From positions 43,592-107,591 of the forward strand of contig JAKBBP010000005.1 in the NCBI GenBank assembly GCA_021808445.1: 64,000 bases of DNA, given 5' to 3'. Shown piece after piece: positions 37,584 to 44,374 of this stretch (within the stretch, counting starts at the first letter, position 1; the number at the start of each line of letters is the position of its first letter). The notes under the pieces are model-generated. The model had not been told where the DNA came from, did not search any database, and saw only the letters and a program-made list of their open reading frames with translations. Source of the stretch: Pseudomonadota bacterium. GTDB lineage: Bacteria; Pseudomonadota; Gammaproteobacteria; Burkholderiales; Burkholderiaceae_C. A program made the position numbers and the translations under genes.

Positions 37584-38249
37584 TCAGGCCGGGTCGAACT
37601 GCATCTGCGGCACTTCGGAAGGCACGATCAGGCGGCCGGCCGTCCTGGCGACGATCTCCTCCACCGAGACCCCGGGCGCGCGCTCCTTGAGCACGAAGGC
37701 GCCGTTCTCGATCTCCAGGTAGGCCAGGTCGGTGAGCACGCGGCGGATGCAGCCGGCGCCGGTCAGCGGCAGGGAGCAGCGCGGCAGCAGCTTCGACTCG
37801 CCGTTCTTGGATGCGTGGGTCATGACCACGATGATGTTGGCCGCGCCGGCCACCAGATCCATGGCTCCGCCCATGCCCTTGACCAGCTTGCCGGGAATCA
37901 TCCACGAGGCGATGTTGCCTTCCACGTCGACCTCGAAGGCGCCGAGCACGGTCAGGTCCACGTGCCCGCCCCGGATCATCGCGAAGGAATCGGCCGAATC
38001 GAAGATGGCGGCTCCGCGACGCGCGGTGACCGTCTGCTTGCCGGCGTTGATCATGTCGGCGTCGACCTCGTCCTCGGTCGGAAAGGGCCCCATGCCCAGC
38101 AGGCCGTTCTCGGACTGCAGCATCACGTCGATGCCGGGCGGGACGTAGTTGGCCACCAGCGTGGGGATGCCGATGCCCAGGTTGACGTAGTAGCCGTCGC
38201 GCAGTTCGCGCGCGACGCGCTGGGCCATTTGTTCTCGGGTCAGGCTCAT
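37584..38249 (-). CDS. scoB: 3-oxoacid CoA-transferase subunit B
   Basis: 221 residues. The catalytic glutamate is Glu47 in LQSENGLLGMGP, the classic SENG motif of family I CoA-transferases; NLGIGIPTLVANY and the C-terminal VPEMQF-like SEVPQMQF also fit. With the upstream subunit A it moves CoA between succinyl-CoA (or another donor) and a 3-oxoacid such as acetoacetate. 10 nt separate it from subunit A. Confidence 0.9.
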   Translation of the reverse strand: MSLTREQMAQRVARELRDGYYVNLGIGIPTLVANYVPPGIDVMLQSENGLLGMGPFPTEDEVDADMINAGKQTVTARRGAAIFDSADSFAMIRGGHVDLTVLGAFEVDVEGNIASWMIPGKLVKGMGGAMDLVAGAANIIVVMTHASKNGESKLLPRCSLPLTGAGCIRRVLTDLAYLEIENGAFVLKERAPGVSVEEIVARTAGRLIVPSEVPQMQFDPA

Positions 38250-38259
38250 GGAGGTTTCC

Positions 38260-38964
38260 TCAGGCGGCGCGGCGCACGGTGCGCTGCTCGATGCGTTTCT
38301 CGAAGCTGCCCTGGATCACGCGATCGACGTAGATGCCGGGGGTGTGGACCTGCGCGGGATCGAGCTCACCGGGCTCGACGATCTCCTCGACCTCGACCAC
38401 GGTGATGCGCCCGGCGGTGGCCGCCAGCGGGTTGAAATTGCGCGCGGTGTGGCGGTAGATCACATTGCCGAAATGGTCCGCCTTCCAGCCCTTCACAATG
38501 GCGAAATCGCCGGTGATGGAAGGCTCCAGGATGTAGTTGCGATCCCCGAACTGGCGCACTTCCTTGCCCTCGGCCACCGGGGTGCCGTAGCCGGTGGCGG
38601 TGAAAAAGGCCGGGATTCCGGCGCCGCCGGCGCGCAGCTTCTCGGCCAGCGTGCCCTGCGGGGTCAGCTCGACCTCGATCTCGCCGGCCAGCAGCTGTTT
38701 CTCGAACAGCGCGTTCTCCCCCACGTAGGAGGCGATGACCTTGCGGATCTGGCGCTGCTCGAGCAGCACGCCCAGGCCGAAGCCATCGACCCCGCAGTTG
38801 TTCGAGACCACCGTCAGACCGCGCGTGCCGCGGCGGTGGATCTCGGCGATCAGGTTTTCCGGGATGCCGCACAGCCCGAAGCCGCCGGCGATCACGGTCA
38901 TGCCGTCGGCCAGGCCGTCCAGGGCCTGGGCGTAGCTTTGCACGCGTTTGTCGAGTCCGCTCAT
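38260..38964 (-). CDS. scoA: 3-oxoacid CoA-transferase subunit A
   Basis: 234 residues. Characteristic [38 protein letters not shown] and [19 protein letters not shown] segments. It forms the heteromer with the next gene, which carries the catalytic Glu. Expression is probably controlled by the divergent LysR regulator through the palindrome at 39039-39056. Confidence 0.9.
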   Translation of the reverse strand: MSGLDKRVQSYAQALDGLADGMTVIAGGFGLCGIPENLIAEIHRRGTRGLTVVSNNCGVDGFGLGVLLEQRQIRKVIASYVGENALFEKQLLAGEIEVELTPQGTLAEKLRAGGAGIPAFFTATGYGTPVAEGKEVRQFGDRNYILEPSITGDFAIVKGWKADHFGNVIYRHTARNFNPLAATAGRITVVEVEEIVEPGELDPAQVHTPGIYVDRVIQGSFEKRIEQRTVRRAA

Positions 38965-39038
38965 CCGATCTCCGCTGGGTTGGTGCCCGGCCCTTCGCCG
39001 GGATGCAGGGGGCTATGTTCGCGCAGGCCCAAGGATTT

Positions 39039-39056
39039 GTGAAATTGGAATTTCAC
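39039..39056. promoter_or_regulatory. Palindromic LysR-type binding site between scoA and lysR
   Basis: GTGAAATT and AATTTCAC are perfect 8-bp arms around GG, in the 120-bp gap between the divergent scoA and LysR genes. AT-rich dyads of this kind are typical LysR recognition sites. A second small palindrome CTTTGATAAAG (39064-39074) lies beside it. Confidence 0.65.
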
Positions 39057-39084
39057 GCTCATTCTTTGATAAAGTAAATAAATC

Positions 39085-40020
39085 GTGACCCTCAAACAGC
39101 TACGGGCCTTCCTCGCGGTCGCGCAGACCCTGAGCTTCGTGCAGGCCTGCGAGCGGGTGCACCTGTCGCAGCCGGCGCTCAGCCTGGCCATCAAGGCGCT
39201 GGAGGCCTCGCTGGGGGGCGCGCTGTTCGTGCGCAGCAGCCGCAGCGTGCAGTTGACCCCCGAGGGCGAGGTGCTCTTGTCCCTGGCCCCACGCCTGATC
39301 GCCGACTGGGACGACGCGCGAGAGCGCATGCGCAGGCACTTCGCGCTGGACATCGGACGCGTGGAGCTGGCGGTGATCCCCTCCTTTGCCTGCAATCTGC
39401 TGCCGCGCGCGCTGGGCCGCTTCGTCGAGCGTCACCCGCGCATCGACGTGGCCATCCACGACGTGATCAACGAACGCGTGCTGGACATGGTGCGCGGCGG
39501 CCAGGTCGAGCTGGGCATCGCCTTCGAGCCCACCCAGCTCGAGCGCCTGGATTTCCAGGCTTTTCACACTGATCGCTTCGTCGCGGTAGTTCCTCCGGAC
39601 AGCGCACTGGCCTCCCGGACGCGCATCGGCTGGGAGACCCTGTTGCGCGAGCGGTTCATCGCGCTGCAGCGCCCCTCCGCAGTGCGCGCGCTGCTCGAGC
39701 AGACCCTGGCCGAGCGCCGCGTGGAGCTGCGCGTGGCTTTCGAATGCCATCAGCTGGCCACCGTCGGACGCATGGTCGCGCAGGGCCTGGGGGTCAGCGC
39801 GGTGCCGGGCTTTTGCGTACCCCAGATGGCCGAGCTGGGCGCCCGATGCCGTCCGCTGGTTTCGCCGGGCGTGCAGCGGCGCATCGGCCTGCTGCGACGC
39901 ACCGACCGCCAGCTGTCCAGCGCCGCGCAGGCACTGTGCGACCTGTTGCTGCGCATCGAGGACTGGGAGTCGGAGCCGACCGAGGCCGGCGATGGCCTCG
40001 TGCTCCCCGACGCACCTTAG
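39085..40020 (+). CDS. LysR-family transcriptional regulator
   Basis: 311 residues from a GTG at 39085. Winged HTH at about 1-60 (LRAFLAVAQTLSFVQACERVHLSQPALSLAIKALE split over helices 1-3), then the effector-binding domain (about 90-295). Divergent from scoAB, so likely their regulator. There is no Shine-Dalgarno sequence before the GTG. Its stop overlaps the convergent NicT gene stop by 2 bases. Confidence 0.9.
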   Translation: MTLKQLRAFLAVAQTLSFVQACERVHLSQPALSLAIKALEASLGGALFVRSSRSVQLTPEGEVLLSLAPRLIADWDDARERMRRHFALDIGRVELAVIPSFACNLLPRALGRFVERHPRIDVAIHDVINERVLDMVRGGQVELGIAFEPTQLERLDFQAFHTDRFVAVVPPDSALASRTRIGWETLLRERFIALQRPSAVRALLEQTLAERRVELRVAFECHQLATVGRMVAQGLGVSAVPGFCVPQMAELGARCRPLVSPGVQRRIGLLRRTDRQLSSAAQALCDLLLRIEDWESEPTEAGDGLVLPDAP

Positions 40021-41075
40021 CGGGGCACGGAGCCCGGGGCACGGCGCACCGTCTGGTGCCAGACCAGTACCGAAACGCCCCATGCGAGTGCGAACAGGGC
40101 CACCATGGCGTAGCCCAGGGGACCGAATCCGGCGGGCAGCCAGGCCAAGGCACCTGGCACACCCGGAAGGCCGGCCAGCACCCGCAGGAGTTCGACCGAG
40201 CCGATGCCCAGCGCCACGGCCACCGACACCGAGGTGGTGAACAGGTTGTAGGCCATGCGCCGAAGTGGATCGAGCAACGCCCAGCGGTAAGCGCGGCTCA
40301 TCATCGCGGCATCGGTCGTGTCCACCAGGCACATCGCGGCGGTGAACAGCAGCGGTAGCGCCAGGATGGCCGACACCGGGGCCGCGCCAGCTCCCGCTCC
40401 CGCACTCAGGGCCAGCAGCGCGATCTCCGAGGCGGTGTCGAAGCCCAGGCCAAACAACAGCCCGATCGGCATCATCTGCCAGCTGCGCTCGACCACGCGT
40501 CCGAGGCCGCGGCCGAACAGGCGCTTGAGCAGGCCCCGGCGGGCCAGCAGCGCCTCCAGCTCAGCGTGTTCGTGGGGACCATGCCCCACGCGATGGCGCC
40601 GCCACAGCTTCAGCAGGTCCAGCAGCACCCCCAGGTTGAACAGCCCGATGATCCAGAGGAACGCTCCCGACACGATCGCGCCGACCAGCCCGCCCAGCCC
40701 CTGCAGGCCCGGCAACTCGCGCTGGAGCCTGGCCGCGGCGAAGGCCGCCAGCAGGGCCAGCACGAACACCACCGAGGAATGCCCCAGGGAGAAGAAAAAG
40801 CCCACCCCCAGCCCCGAGCGCCCTTTTTGCACAAGCAGTCGCACCGTGTCGTCTACCGCGGCGATGTGGTCGGCATCGAAGGCATGGCGCAGCCCGAACA
40901 GGTAGGCCGCCAGGCCCAGGCCCGGCAGCGCCGGATGCGTGCGCGCCCGGGCCAGGCACAGGCCCCAGCCCAGCAGGTGCAGCGTCGCGATGACCGTCGC
41001 ATAAGCGAGCAGCGGGACGCGCTCGCGAGGGGCCTGCGGGACACGGGAGCTTGGGCAGACCATGGGCAAGGGCAT
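40017..41075 (-). CDS. Nickel/cobalt permease of the NiCoT (HoxN/NicT) family
   Basis: 352 residues from ATG 41075; an ATG at 41063 and a TTG at 41096 are alternatives, none with a clear ribosome site. The diagnostic helix II motif RHAFDADHIAAVDDTVR is intact, as are FFFSLGHSSVV, LGFDTASEIALLAL and LVDTTDAAMM. About eight membrane helices. It takes up Ni2+ and/or Co2+ with high affinity. Next to a B12-dependent ribonucleotide reductase, cobalt is the more attractive cargo, but the sequence alone does not decide the metal. Confidence 0.9.
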   Translation of the reverse strand: MPLPMVCPSSRVPQAPRERVPLLAYATVIATLHLLGWGLCLARARTHPALPGLGLAAYLFGLRHAFDADHIAAVDDTVRLLVQKGRSGLGVGFFFSLGHSSVVFVLALLAAFAAARLQRELPGLQGLGGLVGAIVSGAFLWIIGLFNLGVLLDLLKLWRRHRVGHGPHEHAELEALLARRGLLKRLFGRGLGRVVERSWQMMPIGLLFGLGFDTASEIALLALSAGAGAGAAPVSAILALPLLFTAAMCLVDTTDAAMMSRAYRWALLDPLRRMAYNLFTTSVSVAVALGIGSVELLRVLAGLPGVPGALAWLPAGFGPLGYAMVALFALAWGVSVLVWHQTVRRAPGSVPR

Positions 41076-41108
41076 GAGGGCAGCGCGTCGATGCAAGTGG
41101 GCACATCA

Positions 41109-41122
41109 TCCGGACGTCCGGA
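41109..41122. promoter_or_regulatory. Perfect 14-bp palindrome upstream of the Ni/Co permease
   Basis: TCCGGACGTCCGGA reads the same on both strands and lies 33 bp before the permease ATG. A further half-site TTCCGGAC follows at 41132. It could be an operator for a metal regulator. It does not match NikR (GTATGA dyads). Confidence 0.4.
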
Positions 41123-41327
41123 CATCTTGACTTCCGGACCGATGGTTCGCCCCATCGCCATACAAGATCCGTGCCACGCTGCACCCACCCACGGCTCGGA
41201 GCGACTGCCAGGCGCCGCATGACGCTTGCCGGCCTTCTCGGCCCCGAGCCCCCCGGCAGATGCGCTCGACGCCAAAGCTTGATGCAGGACAAGGGTCCTG
41301 CACGCGGCCGCCGATGGGCAAGGCTTT

Positions 41328-41375
41328 ACGCTACCTCTAGTGTTTAGGATGAGGTCCTGACACTACATCTAGTGG
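41328..41375 (+). promoter_or_regulatory. Two NrdR boxes upstream of nrdD
   Basis: ACGCTACCTCTAGTGT (41328-41343) and ACACTACATCTAGTGG (41360-41375) match the NrdR consensus ACACTATATATAGTGT in most positions and start 32 bp apart, three helical turns, which is the arrangement NrdR needs. The second box ends at the ribosome-binding site of nrdD, consistent with repression when dATP/ATP-loaded NrdR binds. Confidence 0.8.
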
Positions 41376-41383
41376 GAGGCCCG

Positions 41384-43399
41384 ATGTTCTCCGATGCAAC
41401 GAACCCGATCGTTCATGTGATCAAGCGCGACGGCGGCCTGCGCCCCTTCGACGCGGACAAGATCGCCAGTGCGCTGGCGCGCGCAGGGCAGGCCACCGCC
41501 GAGTTCGACGCCGCGCGGGCGCAGCAGTTGACCCGCGTCGGCGTGCTGCCTCGCCTGGCCGCGCTCGGAGCGCCGACACCGCATATCGAGCAGATCCAGG
41601 ACGCCGTGGAAGCCACGCTGTTCGACGCCGGGTATCGGGCCACGCTGCGCGCCTACATCGTCTACCGCGAGCAGCACCGCAAGCTGCGCGACGCACGGCG
41701 CAGCCTGGTCGACGTCGAGGCGTCGATGAACGAGTACCTGCAGCAGACCGACTGGCGGGTCAACGCCAATGCCAACCAGGGTTATTCGCTGGGTGGACTG
41801 ATCCTCAATGTCTCGGGCAAGGTGGTGGCCAATTACTGGCTGGATCACGTCTACCCGCCCGAGATCGGCCAGGCGCATCGCGCCGCGGACATCCACATCC
41901 ACGACCTGGACATGCTCAGCGGCTACTGCGCCGGCTGGTCGCTGCGCACCCTGCTGCAGGAAGGACTCAACGGCGTTCCCGGCAAGGTGGAATCCGGCCC
42001 TCCGGAGCACCTGTCCAGCGCCGTCGGACAGATCGTCAACTTTCTGGGCACCATGCAGAACGAGTGGGCCGGGGCGCAGGCCTTCAGCTCCTTCGACACC
42101 TACCTCGCACCCTACGTGCGCAAGGACGGCCTGGACTACGCGCAAGTGCGCCAATCCATGCAGGAGCTGATCTACAACCTCAACGTGCCCTCCCGCTGGG
42201 GCACGCAGACACCCTTCACCAACCTCACCTTCGACTGGGTGTGCCCCGAGGACCTGCGCGAGCAGGTGCCACGGATCGGGGGGCGCGAGATGCCCTTCCA
42301 CTACGGCGAGCTGCAGGCCGAGATGGACCTGATCAACCGCGCCTACATCGACGTGATGAGCGCCGGCGACGCCAGGAGCCGGGTGTTCACCTTTCCGATC
42401 CCCACCTACAACATCACCGGGGATTTCGACTGGGACAGTCCCAACGCGCAGGCGTTGTTCGAGATGACCGCGCGCTACGGCCTGCCCTATTTCCAGAACT
42501 TCATCAACTCGGAACTCAGGCCCAACCAGATTCGCTCCATGTGCTGTCGCCTGCAGCTCGACCTGCGCGAACTGCTCAAGCGCGGCAATGGCCTGTTCGG
42601 CTCGGCCGAGCAGACCGGCTCGCTGGGCGTGGTGACCATCAACTGCGCCCGCCTGGGGCATGTGCACGCGGGCGACGAGTCGGCCCTGTTCGCGCGCCTG
42701 GACCAACTGCTCGAACTCGGCCGCCAGAGCCTGGAGATCAAGCGCAAGGTGATCCAGCGCCTGATCGACCAGGGACTGTTCCCCTACACCCGGCGCTACC
42801 TGGGCACCCTGCGCAACCACTTCTCCACCCTGGGCGTGAATGGCATCAACGAGATGATCCGCAACTTCACGCAGGGGGCGCAGGACATCACCAGCGAACC
42901 GGGGCACGCGCTGGCCGCCAGGCTGCTCGATCACGTGCGCGAGCGCATGGTCGCCTTCCAGGAGGAGACCGGGCACCTGTACAACCTGGAGGCCACTCCG
43001 GCCGAAGGCACGACCTACCGTTTCGCCAAGGAAGACCGCAAGCGCTATCCCGGCATCCTGCAGGCCGGCACGGCCCAAAACCCCTACTACACCAATTCCT
43101 CGCAGTTGCCGGTGGGCTTCACCGACGATCCCTTCGAGGCTCTGGAGCGTCAGGACGAGCTGCAGCGCAAATACACCGGCGGCACGGTGCTGCACCTGTA
43201 CATGCGCGAACGCCTGTCCAGCGCCGAGGCCTGCCGGGATCTGGTGCGGCGCGCGCTGACCCGCTTCCGGCTGCCCTACATCACCGTCACCCCGACCTTC
43301 TCGATCTGCCCCAGCCACGGCTACCTGGCGGGCCACCACGAATTCTGCCCGCAATGCGACGCCGAGCTCCTGGCCCGCAAGCAGCGCGCGGCAGCCTGA
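41384..43399 (+). CDS. nrdD: Anaerobic (class III) ribonucleoside-triphosphate reductase, large part lacking the glycyl-radical tail
   Basis: 671 residues from the ATG at 41384 after GGAGG. An N-terminal ATP-cone (VIKRDGGLRPFDADKI) is followed by the ten-stranded barrel with GYSLGGLILNVSGKVVANYW, DIHIHDLDMLSGYCAGWSL and the active-site SMCCRLQLD. Near the end come three zinc-type Cys (SICPSHGY, HEFCPQCDAEL). Then the chain stops: the RVxGY glycyl-radical loop that should come next is missing and is encoded by the separate gene at 43437-43625, in another frame with its own ribosome site. Makes dNTPs without oxygen once activated by NrdG. Confidence 0.9.
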   Translation: MFSDATNPIVHVIKRDGGLRPFDADKIASALARAGQATAEFDAARAQQLTRVGVLPRLAALGAPTPHIEQIQDAVEATLFDAGYRATLRAYIVYREQHRKLRDARRSLVDVEASMNEYLQQTDWRVNANANQGYSLGGLILNVSGKVVANYWLDHVYPPEIGQAHRAADIHIHDLDMLSGYCAGWSLRTLLQEGLNGVPGKVESGPPEHLSSAVGQIVNFLGTMQNEWAGAQAFSSFDTYLAPYVRKDGLDYAQVRQSMQELIYNLNVPSRWGTQTPFTNLTFDWVCPEDLREQVPRIGGREMPFHYGELQAEMDLINRAYIDVMSAGDARSRVFTFPIPTYNITGDFDWDSPNAQALFEMTARYGLPYFQNFINSELRPNQIRSMCCRLQLDLRELLKRGNGLFGSAEQTGSLGVVTINCARLGHVHAGDESALFARLDQLLELGRQSLEIKRKVIQRLIDQGLFPYTRRYLGTLRNHFSTLGVNGINEMIRNFTQGAQDITSEPGHALAARLLDHVRERMVAFQEETGHLYNLEATPAEGTTYRFAKEDRKRYPGILQAGTAQNPYYTNSSQLPVGFTDDPFEALERQDELQRKYTGGTVLHLYMRERLSSAEACRDLVRRALTRFRLPYITVTPTFSICPSHGYLAGHHEFCPQCDAELLARKQRAAA

Positions 43400-43436
43400 A
43401 CCCATCGCCTTGCGCAACCCTCCGGAGACCAGCACC

Positions 43437-43625
43437 ATGCACGACGCCACCCCGAGCGAATCCGTCCGCCTCCCCGCCATCACGCTGCGCGATGAGGAGC
43501 GCCAGCGCTGCGAGGTATGGACCCGGGTGATGGGCTACCACCGTCCGGTGGCCTCGTTCAACATCGGCAAGCGCGGCGAGTTCCAGGAACGCAGATGCTT
43601 CGAGGAAAGCCCTTGCCGCCCATGA
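43437..43625 (+). CDS. Detached glycyl-radical C-terminal domain of NrdD
   Basis: 62 residues. After a 20-residue non-conserved lead, EERQRCEVWTRVMGYHRP followed by VASFNIGKRGEFQERRCF is the exact C-terminal signature of class III reductases, with the radical Gly in VMGYHRP. The gene has its own ATG and GGAGA site, starts 37 nt after the nrdD stop in a different frame, and overlaps the nrdG start by 4 nt (ATGA). It should associate with the large part to supply the radical, much as YfiD can replace the tail of pyruvate formate-lyase. A frameshift is less likely because the spacer carries a start, a ribosome site and linker-like sequence. Confidence 0.8.
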   Translation: MHDATPSESVRLPAITLRDEERQRCEVWTRVMGYHRPVASFNIGKRGEFQERRCFEESPCRP

Positions 43626-44338
43626 ATCCCGCCACGGCCGCGGCGCAGGCCGGACCGCGCATCGGCGGCCTGACCCCCTTCACCAGCATCGACTATCCCG
43701 GCAGGCTCAGCGCCGTGGTGTACGTGCAGGGCTGCCCCTGGCGCTGCGTCTATTGCCACAACCAGCACCTGCAGGCGCGCGCTGCGCCCGCGGGGCCAGC
43801 CTGGCCGCAAGTGCGTGCCTGGCTGGCACGTCGTCGTGGCCTGCTCGACGCCGTGGTGTTCAGCGGCGGCGAACCGACCCTCGACGCCGCGCTGCCGCGG
43901 GCCCTGGACGAGGTCCGCGCCGTGGGTTTCGCCGCGGGTCTGCACAGCGCCGGCATGTATCCGCGCAGGCTGCGCGCCGTGCTGCCGCACGCGGACTGGG
44001 TGGGCCTGGACGTCAAGGCGCCGCTGGACGACGAGGCCTTGCACGAGCGCATCACCGGCGTGTCCGGCGCTGCGTCTTCGGTGCGCCAAAGCCTGTGCGC
44101 GCTGATCGACTCCGGCGTGTCCCATGAACTGCGCACCACCGCGCATCCCGACCTGCTGGACGATGCGGCCCTGCTGCGCCTGGCGGGCGGCCTGGCGCAG
44201 CAGGGGGTGCGCAACTACGCACTGCAACTGGCGCGGCCCGTGGAAGGCTCGGGCAGATGGGCCCACGATTACCCGAAGCCCGCCACCCTCGCACGCATGC
44301 AGGGCCTGTTCGCGGGCTTCACGCTTCGCGCCGGATGA
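43622..44338 (+). CDS. nrdG: Anaerobic ribonucleotide reductase-activating protein (radical SAM)
   Basis: 238 residues. The 4Fe-4S cluster motif is CPWRCVYC (CxxxCxxC) at about 38-45, preceded by TSIDYPGRLSAVVYVQG; SGGEPTLD binds SAM. It abstracts hydrogen from the NrdD glycine using SAM and reduced flavodoxin. Coupled by an ATGA overlap to the small glycyl-radical gene. Confidence 0.93.
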   Translation: MNPATAAAQAGPRIGGLTPFTSIDYPGRLSAVVYVQGCPWRCVYCHNQHLQARAAPAGPAWPQVRAWLARRRGLLDAVVFSGGEPTLDAALPRALDEVRAVGFAAGLHSAGMYPRRLRAVLPHADWVGLDVKAPLDDEALHERITGVSGAASSVRQSLCALIDSGVSHELRTTAHPDLLDDAALLRLAGGLAQQGVRNYALQLARPVEGSGRWAHDYPKPATLARMQGLFAGFTLRAG

Positions 44339-44374
44339 CGACTGGTCGCGCGGGACAGGACACGAACTCACGCA

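Noticed and set aside
43399..43437. Sequencing frameshift as the explanation for the split nrdD
   Set aside because: The small frame has its own ATG, GGAGA site and non-conserved lead, and is coupled to nrdG. Not fully excluded without reads.
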